Made by a program: the position numbers and the translations under genes
Notes under the pieces: model-generated
The model's database searches: none
What the model saw: only the letters and a program-made list of their open reading frames with translations
Told to the model about the DNA's origin: nothing
NCBI GenBank assembly: GCA_003427395.1
Contig: BFEA01000037.1
Location: 4,610,666-4,674,665, forward strand
Length of the DNA: 64,000 nt
Direction of reading: 5' to 3'
Origin: Chara braunii
Taxonomy: Eukaryota > Streptophyta > Charophyceae > Charales > Characeae
Shown: positions 1-11,052 of the stretch, in pieces
Layout: every line of letters begins with the position of its first letter
Position numbering within the stretch: position 1 is the stretch's first letter

Positions 1-60
<60 letters not shown>
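1..60. repeat. (CA)n microsatellite
   Basis: Uninterrupted CA dinucleotide from the first base of the window to position 60. It probably continues to the left of the window. Confidence 0.98.
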
Positions 61-62
<2 letters not shown>

Positions 63-1150
63 GCGTGTACACGTGTTGAAGTTATGTCGGTGTTAACGTT
101 TTCTGTGTTTTTTTTTTCCTTTTTGTTTCCGTTGCCCTCTTTTCAATCCATCATACTATCTACATCGTGAAATTTACTCGCTCCATCTCATATCGCTTTC
201 TCCTTGGCTTTCGTACTTCTTCATTTTCTTAGGACATCACAGTCCTCTCACTTCGTATCTAAGTTTATGTGCCGCTAGATTCGTCCTTAAAACCCCCTCC
301 TTCAGCCAGCAATCTCGCCGTTGAAAGAGAGAGAGGAGTCAGGTAGAGGGAGGGAGCGTGAGGTGATTTGCAAGCGTGAAGACAACTTAAACAGTGACTT
401 TGGAAATTTAGGATGTACAAGACAATTGCGTTTTTTTCTTCATTTTTTTACTTTTTTTAATAATGAAAGACTTTCATCTGTTAAGTTTCATCTGGATTAG
501 AACTCAGGTCAATTTAGTGGCTATCTTGAAAATGTCTAGATAATGTTTTAAAAAAGTCAAAATTTTTGGAAATTTTTGGCTTGTTTTTCCCTTTTGCTAA
601 AAGGAGGTTTTCCTTACAGTTCAGGGGACATTTGAGCCATGGGTCATATTGCATTTCCCGATAAATAGTTTTCATATAAAACATGTCGGCTCTTGCAAAG
701 TGGACTTTTTGCTTGGTCCACTTTTCACGAATAACTTGTTCAGAGCAGTACGAATACACCAGAACATGTGATAGAGGACTGCTTTCATCAACATTGTTGC
801 ACTGAACTACAAATCTGGGATAGGCGGGGTGTTCGATGGCCTTTGGGTCGGGCTTGGTTCGTATGATAGGTCGGATGGACCGTGTTGGGATAATGGGAGG
901 TGTTCGATAACCCTTTGGGTCGCGCTTGGTCTGTATGATTGGTCGGATCAATTGAGTTTGTATCCAACAACTTCCTCACTTTACCGGCACTAGTGAAGAT
1001 GTGAATAGTGTGTCTTGCATCGAAGCAAAGGGGAGCAATGAATGAAGGGGGATGTGGAGTAGAAACCTTTGCTTACAATGTGTTTTTAACTGTTTTTCGA
1101 ACTTCTCTCACCTGTTTGCTGTGATTTGTGTCATGACGGTGCCGCCTTAA
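61..1150. other. Unassigned AT-rich DNA
   Basis: I see no gene here. Short open frames on the minus strand around 790-980 contain a repeated stretch on the pattern GTTCGATggcCTTTGGGTCG, seen at 830-850 and again at 902-921, so a small direct duplication rather than a protein explains them. Confidence 0.4.
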
Positions 1151-1169
1151 ACTGTACTTCAAGCAGTGT

Positions 1170-1306
1170 TGATCCCCGGTCAGACCGGGGACCCCTCCCC
1201 TGACTGGGAAGCTTCCCGATTGGACCGGCCGGTTGCCCGTCCCGGTTGGCTCCCAGTTCCCCCCAGCGCATGTTTGCTGCGGGCGGGGATTTTTTTTTTT
1301 TTTTTG
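1170..1306. repeat. GC-rich palindromic segment followed by poly(T)
   Basis: A GC-rich patch with a short palindrome (CCCCGGT/ACCGGGG near 1175) and ACCGGCCGGTTGCC near 1225, ending in a T run at 1290-1305. Similar GC-rich patches next to T runs occur at 38036-38160 and near 31660-31760. This suggests a family of small transposon fragments. The CCGGCCGGTTGCC motif recurs near 2988. Confidence 0.4.
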
Positions 1307-1617
1307 TCTAAGTTGTTGTTTGGGGCTCGTAGACCCCAATATCACTGAAAGAAATGTGAACCGGGCAAGGTGGGCCCGTCAACGGGCAAAAAAGGAAAGT
1401 GGTCAATCTTGGTCGCTCATCTTTATTGATCGGCGGCCAAGATCGGATGCAATGAAACTGGGAGAAGTTGCAGCCTTTCGGCGCGAAAGACTACTGTGCC
1501 CCGGCCCCCCACTTCAAATTTCGTCTGAAGTCTCTCGCTGTTGACGCGCGACCCCGCCGTGTCGTTCGTCGTTGAGTCGCCCGTGTTGCTGTCCGCCACG
1601 CGAGCCCGCCGTTTGTG

Positions 1618-1620
<3 letters not shown>

Positions 1621-1669
<49 letters not shown>

Positions 1670-1670
1670 A
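1621..1670. repeat. (TG)n-(GA)n compound microsatellite
   Basis: TG repeats at 1621-1652 pass directly into GA repeats ending near 1669. Confidence 0.95.
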
Positions 1671-1674
1671 CTGC

Positions 1675-2480
1675 ACCACTGCTCTCGTCTTCTTCTTCTA
1701 ATTCTCCTCCTCCTCCTCCGCTGCTACTACTTCTTCTTCCTCCTCTCCTATTCACCATCATTGTTGCCATCTCCTCCTCCTCCTCCTCCTCCTCCTCCTC
1801 TTCTTCTTCTTCTCCTCCTCAACTGCTTCCTCCTCTTCTGTTCATCATCATAATCGTCATCTTCTCCTTCTCCTCCTCCTCCTCCTCTTCTTCTTCTTTG
1901 ATCTTCCTTCTTCTTCCTCTTCCTCTTTTTCTTCTTCTTCTTCTTTTCTTCTTCTACTACTCCTCCTCATCTTCCTTATCTCCCTTTTTTATCCTTTCGT
2001 CGTTCATTCCCCATCTTTTTTTTTTGGTCGAGGAAAAGTTGAGCCCGCCCGCCGATAGAAAGTCGACCCGCTCGGCCTCACAGTGCAAAGTTACAAACCC
2101 TCCCTCTCCTCCACCTCCCACTTGTCTTCTCCTCTCTAGCGTCTTCTTCTTCTTCTCCTCCTCAGCGTCTTCTTCTTTGTCTCCTCTTCCTCTTCTACTT
2201 CTCTCGCCCTCCTCTTCATCTTTGTCCTCCTCTCCTCTTCTTATCTTTTCCGCCTCGGCTCCCCTTCTTTTTGTCGGGGGAAATAAACTACAAAAACGTC
2301 GAACAGCCCCTCACTTTTTCTCCTCCTCAGTGTCTTCTCCTTTCCCATTCAACATCTTCTTCTTCTATTCCTTCTCCTCTTCTTCTTTTCCACCTCCCCA
2401 TCCTCTTCTTTTCATCCTCCTCTCCTCTTATATTTTTCTCCTCCGCTCCCCTTTTTCTCCTCCTCAGCGTCGAACACCGC
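1675..2480. repeat. Long pyrimidine tract (TCC/TTC)n
   Basis: About 800 bases in which the plus strand is almost entirely C and T, built from TCC and TTC triplets. A long open frame across it exists only because CT-rich triplets make no stop codons; it would encode Ser/Leu/Phe/Pro runs and is not a believable gene. Short interruptions near 2040-2100 and 2270-2300 break the tract. Confidence 0.9.
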
Positions 2481-2600
2481 CACTTACACCCTTACCCCCA
2501 AGATTATCCCCCCCCCCCGGTAAAAGTTTTCAGTTCACAGTTTTCTTTGCGGATTTTGATTGTTCTCCCCGATGGTCATTAGTACCCAATGCTTGACAAT

Positions 2601-2745
2601 CTTTTGTTGAAATGATTTATGCATTATCTTTTGTTGAAATTATTTATGCATTATCTTTTGTTGAAATGATTTATGCATTATATTTTGTTGAAATTATTTA
2701 TGCCTTATCTTTTGTTGATATTGTTGAAATGGTTTATGCATTCGT
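2601..2745. repeat. 27-bp tandem repeat, about five units
   Basis: Units starting at 2601, 2628, 2655, 2682 and 2709 follow the pattern CTTTTGTTGAAAT(G/T)ATTTA plus TGCATTAT, with the last unit shortened and altered. Because 27 is divisible by three, one plus frame reads as a nine-residue repeat of the type IYALSFVEM. No upstream gene structure supports translation. Confidence 0.9.
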
Positions 2746-3047
2746 TCTAAACTTGGTCAATGAACAAATAAGTGGTGTACCAGCAGTTAAACAACGAATA
2801 TTTCCTTTGAACTTTTTCACTTTCAATATTTTGTTATTTTGTAGTACTGGCATGATTCCTTAGAGCGCAATTGAACTGCATTTTCAAAAAATAAAATATA
2901 TATGTTTTTGACTTGTTTTGAGCCTAACCAGGTTTCTGGTTGGACGACCTTGGTCTATCCAACCTGACTGCATCTGGGTCGGTCCAACCGGCCGGTTGCC
3001 GGCCCAACACCGATTTCAGGGCTATAGTCTTCGCATTGGCGTTTGCA

Positions 3048-3256
3048 TTAAACCACCAGTACTTGGCCCAGCTATTGATCCCGAGCCTAAATATGTCCTG
3101 CGCGCCGAGTTTTGTCGAGCCGCCGCCGGCCCCTTTCGACTTTCTTTTGGCTGCCGCCTCCAGCCATTGCGGTCCGGTAGGCTGAAGCCTATCAGTCGCG
3201 GCGCATTAACGAGAAACGCCCACGACTGATGTAAGTGCCAAGTACTGGTGGCTTAA
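3048..3256. mobile_element. Small inverted-repeat (MITE-like) element
   Basis: TTAAACCACCAGTACTTGGC at 3048-3067 is matched by the inverted GCCAAGTACTGGTGGCTTAA at 3237-3256, 19 of 20 positions pairing. The 209-bp span is GC-rich inside and does not code. I cannot see a convincing target duplication, so the class is open; a TTAA target is possible because both arms end in TTAA. Confidence 0.55.
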
Positions 3257-4127
<871 letters not shown>

Positions 4128-4802
4128 TACTGTGGCATGCATGATGTCGGGCGTGACGGTCTCATACCCAAACGTAATGTTTGATAGTGTCGGACCTCAC
4201 GATCGCATCACACACTAAATCGCTTCAGCAAAATACCACTCCGACATTTGTCAATTTTTTTTCTAGTCAGACCACTTCTAGCGACCAGAAAGCCAACAGG
4301 CTGTCACGCAGGATTTTGTATGCTTTTGCAATAAATAATTAAGTTAAATAAAGCAAATTTCTTCCTGTTGTGTGCGGCCGGTTTCGAGCGAGACCCTTCA
4401 ATTGCGGTCTTCATCGGACCCCGTTCTTAGGAATCTTTGATTATAATTCGAAACAACAATGATGATGCAAATAACAAAATTAAAATTAAATTAAATACGC
4501 CATGTGTGTATCAAGTTTGTCAATTTAGAGGTTGAGAACTGTGACATGAACAACAAAGAACACAATCATCAAGCAATGTCAGAAGAGATCATCAAGACTG
4601 ACTGACTTAAGGCAAGGCAAGATGAATGAGGGAAAAGTGAGAACTCATAATAATCTCAGAAAGTATAAATGAACAGACATAGACAACACTCTTCAAGATC
4701 ATTCCTCTAGGGTCTCATACTCAATCTCTCACTTGATGTGCGTCTCTTGTGCTTTGAACCATGTCTATGTACTCTCTGGGATTGTGGTCTCGAGATATAG
4801 AG

Positions 4803-5368
4803 TCAACTGAAGCTTGCGAGTTTCGAACACTTCCACCCTAACATGATGCGGAAGTCAACCACAACACATAACTCCTCCCACATTGTAGGAAGATAGGGCC
4901 TAGAGAAAATCCCTCGTTTGAGATGTTGGAACTCTGAAGGTTTCGTCACTGCCTCGTAATTGATTTCTGTTGGTGAGATGTACATCTTTGCCAGGTCAAC
5001 CAGATCACTCCAGCAAGACTCATCTGTGAAGAGGGAAGGAACTGGCGGCTTGGGATAATCAATATAGAGCTTGGGTCCGAAGTTGCGGATCAGCTTCGTG
5101 CCACTCTCATCAAGCTCACTCTCTCTCCTCTCAAGATACCTTGTTGCCAAGATCTAGACTGAGTCGAAGTACTCATGAGTTTCTTTGTCTTTCTTTACGT
5201 GGAGTCTCAGATCATGAATGGTACCTTCTGCAAAACTGGTGTGAAGCATCTCCCTGTCTTAAAACAGAAGGCACTGAGGTACTGATACTGGAAAGCATCT
5301 TTGAAGGCGATCCAGTTGAGGTTGGTCAAGACTGACTCATTGACTGGAAACGACTGAAATGTACTCAT
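4803..5368 (-). pseudogene. LTR ORF L3, reiterated-module protein (decayed)
   Basis: Read on the minus strand from the ATG at 5368, it begins MSTFQSFPVNES and includes the motifs FPYQYLS, SVWILATRYLERR, GTKLIRNFGPKLYIDYPKP, DESCWSDLVDLAK, RGIFSRPYLPT and MLGWKCSKLA. In this copy it is interrupted by a frameshift near 5240 and a TAG at a position that is Trp in the other LTR; the last 115 codons are open. The layout (hydrophobic strand with D-L-R-L, a Y..x..W helix, P-x-P-x-P, then CW..LV..A) matches leader ORF 1 of the same element (YDVRIYIP, YERCWRFAEEVV, PAPPLP, NNWSAVIEFA). I recognise no known domain and give no function. Confidence 0.55.
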
Positions 5369-5659
5369 ATGAGTGATAATTGTTGCTGCGTTCTGATGGT
5401 CTCTTTAGTTTACTTAACCGTCCCTATGAGTTGACTGTGTTGATTGTTTCACTGCTTGACTTCTGATAGTTTACCGTGTATCTAATTATGACCATCTTAT
5501 CATCTGGTTCCTAACGATAAGATGTAGTTTGCCCTGATGATACTTCACGCTCCTTCCCTAGCATGTTTTTGTCGAATGTTTGGAGGTTCCTCTTGAAGTG
5601 AGTGACCAGATCATTTCACTGTTCAACAGCAATAACCCTCCTTGCATGATCGATAGGTC

Positions 5660-5884
5660 CTACGGTTGAGCGGGTGCTTTGTATTTCCCATATGATCCAT
5701 GAATGTAGGTGTACTCAACAAGTTTCTGGTCTTTCACTAACTCTAACGCTTGTTCCATCATGAGCTTTATATCATAATGGATGTCTTGGACCACACTTTC
5801 TTCCCAGCCTTCGGTCTTGTCCCGGTGCAGGGTGCAGGTCACTCTCAACTTGTCCTCACTTCCAATCTTTCTACAAATACCCAT
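5660..5884 (-). CDS. LTR ORF L2, small conserved ORF
   Basis: Seventy-four codons from the ATG at 5884, beginning MGICRKIGSED and containing LRVTCTLHRDKTEGWEES, a helix-like MMEQALELVKDQK and the ending YKAPAQP. The same start, stop region and most residues are present in the other LTR at 25751-25529, where a frameshift removes the middle. It lies just upstream (coding direction) of L3 and shows the same strand-then-helix layout, so it may be one more diverged module. Function unknown. The neutral alternative is that it is simply open by chance in two related sequences. Confidence 0.4.
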   Translation of the reverse strand: MGICRKIGSEDKLRVTCTLHRDKTEGWEESVVQDIHYDIKLMMEQALELVKDQKLVEYTYIHGSYGKYKAPAQP

Positions 5885-5889
5885 TGCAT

Positions 5890-6167
5890 TGAGAATGATT
5901 GAACTATGCTCATGAGTTGATATGACTGCTGACGGACTTTGGTGGTCTCCCTAGCTCGATCTGTTGTATCAATGTAGTGGACGCACTGATTGTTCCTGCC
6001 GCCCCGTTTCCAGTAGTGATTATGTGCTTGTCTATCTTGTCTCTCAAGACCAGCGAGTGTTCCTTTCCCACTCAGTCTTTGAAGTTTGCAGTAACCCTTC
6101 TCAACGTCCTCTCACTTGTCTAATATTTCTCTCTGCAACCAAATTCCTTATTAACATGTGGTGTCAT
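5890..6167 (-). pseudogene. LTR ORF fragment upstream of L2
   Basis: From an ATG at 6167 the minus strand reads MTPHVNKEFGCRE, then TLRRVT and KEHSLVLRDKIDKH, with two stop codons in this copy. The other LTR has a 70-codon open version at 26034-25822. It may be the N-terminal part of the L2 unit. Unrecognised. Confidence 0.3.
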
Positions 6168-6199
6168 TGGACACATGTGTGGTTGAGATGCTTCATAGG

Positions 6200-7700
6200 A
6201 ATTTAAGATCGATACGAGATGCCAAGAGCACTTCCCTCTTCTCATAAACGTGATAAGTGCAATTAATAGTAATAACAGCTGGATAATGAGAGAGTTATCA
6301 TTAGGGGCTCTTCACATCAAAGCACTTACGTAAGTTTTGTTGGGTGTTTAATCATTTGTAAAAGGCACAGAGAGTCGCATAGTGTATCCTTTGTTTACAG
6401 GCAGCGAGATCTGCAAATCACAGTCTTAGGCAGTAATGTAGCAACAAGGAAGAATAGAGCACTCGGACGTCCGCACCTCCCTTGATAGCTTCATCGGGCT
6501 CTCCGGCCTGAGTCTTCGTTACGACATTTGATCCAACGCTTGCTAACTCCACCTGTCTGAGCCAGATGCCACTTCCAAGTAGTTTGTCCACAGGGCCATC
6601 CTAGGATAAGTTTAGCCTAGGCATGGCTTAGGGTCGTCCGCCGGAGCGACGCCATCCGAAGCATCTCGGGCAATCTTAACTGATCGTGGTGTTACACTAA
6701 GTCTGGCCAGTGGTTAGTTATGAGTCACAGTATGAAGTAAACTCAGGCTAGGCACCGCACCATTTGTTGCATGGCAGGCATGGTCCTTTTGTTGTTTTTT
6801 CTTCCTTTCTTTTTACTATACAACTTACTACATGGGGTCATCTCTGATCAGATGAAAAAACATGGATAATCGACACATAGTCAAGTTGATGGAGCATACT
6901 GCGACTTGCCAACCTAGGTCTTCCTTATGTACTACACCGATAACAATCACTCAACGTTTCTTTTCATATATTGTCTAGGGGCTACGTCAGAAATGTGTAT
7001 CACATGCGCACTGGGCAAGCGTCATTGATAATTGAGAACAACTCTGTGATGCAGGGGGGGGTCTTCATGTTTATGAGGTGTCGAGCACTACTAATCAGGC
7101 CCTCTTTCTTCATATGTCTTAGGTTGTTGTTGAAGACAGGACCCTGGGACAAACAGCAATAGCAGCTACTCTAACCATGATATGAATGGCTATAGCAGTA
7201 CAAAGCATGGTCAATTTTAGTCCTCGTACAACATTTCTGAATTGGTTCAGCAGATTGCAAGATGAGAAATTAATCAAGCAGGATGGAGCAATCAGTCTTG
7301 AAATCGAAATGTTGAGGATTACTCTTATGATTAGTCCCAGTACAAGACTTAAATTAGAACACAGCCGTCCCGGTTACCACATGAAAATCCTCTGAGAATT
7401 ATGCTTTCGGTCACTGTACCGATATAGTGTTACTCATTTAGATAATATACTACTCTTAGTTTTGGGTTTTCTCTGCTTTCCTGTTATTCCTTATGCGCAC
7501 TTCTCATTTAAGTGTCGTTTAAGGCAAACACGTCTCAGAATAACAGATAGTTTATCAGTCACCATCAAGTAGGTACTTGGCCAGGAGATAGGCAACTCTT
7601 CTTAGCAGGAACTTCCTCTTGCTCATCACTTGCAAGTGAGTGGACGAGATCAGTTTACCCCTATCTCGGGGTAGGTCCAGGGTCACTCAGTTTCATCTCG
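6200..7700. other. LTR interior without a supported gene
   Basis: Conserved with 26080-27560 in the other LTR. A 69-codon plus-strand frame at 7186-7395 is open in both copies, but the differences between them fall in 9 nonsynonymous and 4 synonymous codons, so I do not treat it as a gene. Confidence 0.4.
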
Positions 7701-7701
7701 C

Positions 7702-7941
7702 TCAATTAGATAGCTGGAGCTTCGACGAGAGTACCTGCAACTCGGGAATGTCCTCAAGCTCGCCAATCCAATTAAGCGGGTCGTGTTTGGTCACATCACA
7801 TTGATTGCCTTTGCAACGAGAGATACAAGGAAGGAAATGAAGGTGAGCAATGGCAGTAGTGAGTAGATTTATAGAAAAAGGGGGAGGATGCAAAAGAAAA
7901 CCAAGAAAACAAAAGAAACAAGGGTGCGAGGAGACTTTCAA
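7702..7941 (-). CDS. LTR ORF L4, 79 codons, open in both LTRs
   Basis: Starts MKVSSHPCFFCFLGFLLH, hydrophobic at the N terminus like a signal or anchor segment, then CISRCKGNQCDVTKH and the end SSKLQLSN. Start, stop and length are identical in the other LTR at 27561-27800, with about four fifths of the residues kept. LTR copies diverge neutrally after insertion, so shared openness shows only that the source copy was open. No known domain recognised. Confidence 0.35.
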   Translation of the reverse strand: MKVSSHPCFFCFLGFLLHPPPFSINLLTTAIAHLHFLPCISRCKGNQCDVTKHDPLNWIGELEDIPELQVLSSKLQLSN

Positions 7942-8007
7942 ACGAATTGATCAGAGGTTTTATCTGTGATTACGCTCCCCCTTTTATTTGATCACTGTTA
8001 TCATTCA

Positions 8008-8206
8008 TCATTCTAACTCAAACACCCCATCTGCTTTCAGCACTCAGTTCATCATCTTTGTAATCCGTTCACTGATGAACTTATCTATACCTACGGATGC
8101 AGATGGCAGTTTACACGAGGATAGCCAGATCGCCCTTGACATACTCCCAGAAAGTCGGTGTAACTACAGTCTGATAGTTTATGATTACAGTTCCGGAAGC
8201 CAACAT
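8008..8206 (-). pseudogene. Possible further LTR module remnant (L5)
   Basis: Minus-strand reading gives GDLAILV and, in another frame, VGIDKFISERITKMMN and VLKADGVFELE. The other LTR (about 28049-27848) reads VGIDKLISERITKMVNR and VLKADGVFEFE. The strand-then-amphipathic-helix pattern resembles the other modules, but the frames are broken and the assignment is weak. Confidence 0.25.
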
Positions 8207-8966
8207 AGTTAGACTAGAGTCACGCTCGGATAATAGAATTGATGCAGCAATAAGCGACTAAAACGTGTTTCTTGATTAACTATGATGAATACTCTTCGGT
8301 CAGCTGCAAGAACGACTCCAAACAGACACTCAAGTACTGCAGTCTCATGAGCTCAGAGACTTCCTAACTAGCAATGGGGATTAACCAGATCTCGGCAAAG
8401 AGTCGTGACATGACAGATGAAGACGCACCAAAGACAAACCGCTGGAATAGGCGACGTGAAGCCAAGGCGATCGCCCTTCAAGGTCAGTGGAGAACAACGC
8501 CAATGCGCTTCAGCGATCTCTTACTTTGGACTAACCTGACTACTTTTCTTATTTGCCAGCGTTAAGATATTCTCTGCATATCCGCATCATTTTCTTCTTA
8601 CACTACCTTCCCTCTTACTGACATCGCTCTTGTTCATACTAACCCTCTAGTTCTTTCGTGCGCAACACAAACTCGCACATGCATCCTCCCTCTCTTTGCC
8701 TCACACCTATTTTCAGTATTGGCGATAATCAACATCGTGTCCCTCCAATCATACATTGACGATATTGGAACGACTATAATGACTGGAACGGGTTCTAGCA
8801 CAAGTGTATATAAGCTGACTACACCTAGGAAGAGACATAAAACGACAGTCAGCGCATAAAACTTTTCCTCATGACGTAATCAAGAATGGGCGTTTCCTAG
8901 ATCACGTTCGATCTCCCCTCACGCACTTCTTCCTTCCTCTCATGACTGACACGTGTCACGAGCACC

Positions 8967-8976
8967 GTCTTATGCA
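8967..8976. repeat. 10-bp target-site duplication, left copy
   Basis: GTCTTATGCA here and again at 9958-9967. The uninserted LTR has a single copy followed by the same downstream sequence (near 28830). This proves an insertion. Confidence 0.9.
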
Positions 8977-9957
8977 CTTGCGGTTAACGACCACCTGAAA
9001 TTTCAGAATGAAAGATTCTGAACTGGTCTGAAACCATTGAAATGGCCTGAAGACACTTTAGGTCATTTCAGAAGTTTCGGGTGGTTTGCAGGACAAGTTT
9101 TATGTTTTTTTTTCTTTTTTCCTGCCTGTTTTTTCAGCCACTTCAGGTCATTTCAGGAATTTCAGGTGGGGATCTGAAACCACTGAAGTGGTTGAAGCTT
9201 CTGAATGGGGTTTCAGGTACCCCCATCCAAATGGTTGGATGGGGGTACCTGAAACCCCTTTCAGAAGCTTCGGCTACTTCAGGTCACTTAAGGAGTTTCA
9301 GGTGGGGACATGAAACCTTTGAAGTGGCTGAAGCTTCTGAAAGGGGTTTCAGGTACCCCCATCCAAATGGTTGGATGGGGGTACTTGAAACCCCTTTCAG
9401 AAGCTTCAGCCACTTCAGGTCATTTCAGGAATTTCAGGTGGGGACCTAAAACCACTGAAGTGGCTGAAGCTTCTGAAAGGGGTTTCATGTACCCCCATCC
9501 AACCATTTGAATGGGGGTATCTGAAACCCCTTTCAGAAGCTTCAACCACTTCATGTCATTTCAGGAATTTCAAGTGGGGACCTGAAACCGCTGAAGTGGC
9601 TGAAGCTTCTCAAAGGGGTTTCAGGTACCCTCATCGAAATGGTTGGATGGGGGTGCCTGAAACCCCTTTCAGAATTTTCAACCACTTCATGTCATTTTAG
9701 GAATTTCAGGTGGGGATCTGAAACCGTTGAAGTGGCTGAAGCTTTTGAAAGGGGTTTCAAGTACCCCCATCCCACCATTTGCAATGGATCTGTAGGCAAT
9801 CTGAAAGTGGTGTATCAACCTAAAGTGGTTGAACTGCCTGAAGGCGGTTTCAGACAAACCCATGTATAGATCCACACACAATCTGGATAATAACCTAAAG
9901 TGGTTGAACTGCCTGGAAAGGAGACCTGAAAATATATGCATCCGTTAACCATCTCTC
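8977..9957. mobile_element. 981-bp nonautonomous TIR element (MULE-like)
   Basis: It is present in this LTR and absent from the other, with a 10-bp target duplication on both sides. Its ends carry GGTTAACG (8982-8989) and the inverted CGTTAACC (9943-9950) a few bases in. A 9-11 bp duplication with a nonautonomous, repeat-filled body fits Mutator-like elements best, though the terminal inverted repeat is short. No transposase is encoded. The interior is filled by palindromic tandem repeats. The terminal string CCGTTAACCATCTCTC is also found at 44473-44488. Confidence 0.75.
9135..9780. repeat. Palindromic tandem repeat, about 135-bp period
   Basis: Five units each contain a near-perfect hairpin of the form GAAGCTTCTGAAAGGGG plus TTTCAGGTACCCCC and CATCCAA, loop ATGG, then the reverse complement. 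The first has 37-nt arms at 9194-9230 and 9235-9271 with one mismatch; the second has arms at 9330-9366 and 9371-9407. In the third unit the loop-proximal part is inverted; the fifth is truncated. The sequence between hairpins (CCACTTCA...TGAAGTGG) is itself palindromic. Repeating peptides in the plus frames are a by-product. Confidence 0.9.
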
Positions 9958-10908
9958 GTCTTATGCAAGTAGAAAAGAAGTAGATGAACAGCTCCATGAT
10001 GATAAAGGGAAAGATATACCGATGAAGGGCAATTGAATCAACTGCGCGCCCTCGTAAGTCTTAGTGTAACTCATCGCCGCTATAGGAAGGCAAAACGACC
10101 AGCTAAGACGAAGAATCAACATCAACAAGAGTGGACCCCTGCAAGTGAAGTGACAAGTTATAACATATAAATCAAATGCGTCAATCGCATCAATCCGTTC
10201 CTATCCTCACGCCACTTGCGCACTCGTCACCTTTACGAGTGGATCAGAAAGTCATTCCGGCCTGACTGTTGATGATGATAACAAAAGAAGGAATGTCTGC
10301 CTCTCCCTTTATGGCTCGACTTCCTTCTCTCTCATGAGTACCATTCACCCACCACATTCATGCTGTTTTGGGTCTCGCATGCTTCCACATTGTAACTGCC
10401 ATGTAGTCCTAAGGCTAAGGCACTAGACCAATTAGAGCGAGATAAAGTCTGCTGCTGTACCATCCAAGTGGAATTAACGCTGACATCAACCGAGAGGGCA
10501 CGCATCTATTCTCCCTCTCTCCGAATAGTCGCGCGCTCTTCTTCACGAGGGAACAACCGTGTTTTCATCACTGAAAAGCGTCGTGCAAAGCTTTCTCCCC
10601 TCATTAGCATGACGGGGATAAAGCGTGACAGGGCGAGGCATACTGCTGGATATCAACCACTTCTCTCATGACGACAAAAACACATATGTGATGTGTGTTG
10701 CCCTTCGTCCTCCCATGTAGTTCCCCGTCCTCTCGTTTACTACCACCTCAACGTCAACGATGGAGCAGGGTACCGCGTTTCTGGAGCTTGCTACCCCGAC
10801 TCCAAACGAAACTGACTCCGACGAAATACTCTGTATCTCCCTCACAAACGAGAGTTGACTCCCTCTTCGTGAATCGCCGCATCACGCGCAGCCTTGCCGA
10901 GTATCGCG

Positions 10909-10923
10909 TCCTTTTTTTTTTTT

Positions 10924-10993
<70 letters not shown>
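10909..10993. repeat. (T)n-(CT)n microsatellite inside the LTR
   Basis: CT repeats of about 70 bp, at the same LTR position as 29789-29866 in the other copy. On the minus strand they would add an Arg-Glu repeat to the C-terminal side of ORF L1 if that frame stays open. Confidence 0.95.
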
Positions 10994-10997
<4 letters not shown>

Positions 10998-11052
10998 ACC
11001 GCCTCGCTCCCTCAGTCTCTCTGCTGGGCCGAGCTGGCCTCTGGGCTGTCCT

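Noticed and set aside
1541-2596. 351-codon plus-strand frame rich in Ser, Leu and Phe
   Set aside because: It exists only because the pyrimidine tract contains no stop codons; composition is entirely that of the repeat.
7186-7395. 69-codon plus-strand frame open in both LTRs (also 27055-27264)
   Set aside because: Between copies 9 codons differ nonsynonymously and 4 synonymously; it lies antisense in the LTR, so openness is probably chance.
8374-8565. Plus-strand frame, longer (166 codons) in the other LTR at 28233-28733
   Set aside because: Antisense to the element, ends differ between copies, no recognisable motif.
9081-9869. Repeating-peptide frames and a CRISPR-like look
   Set aside because: The period is about 135 bp, the units are hairpins with no unique spacers, and the whole array lies in a transposon with a target duplication.
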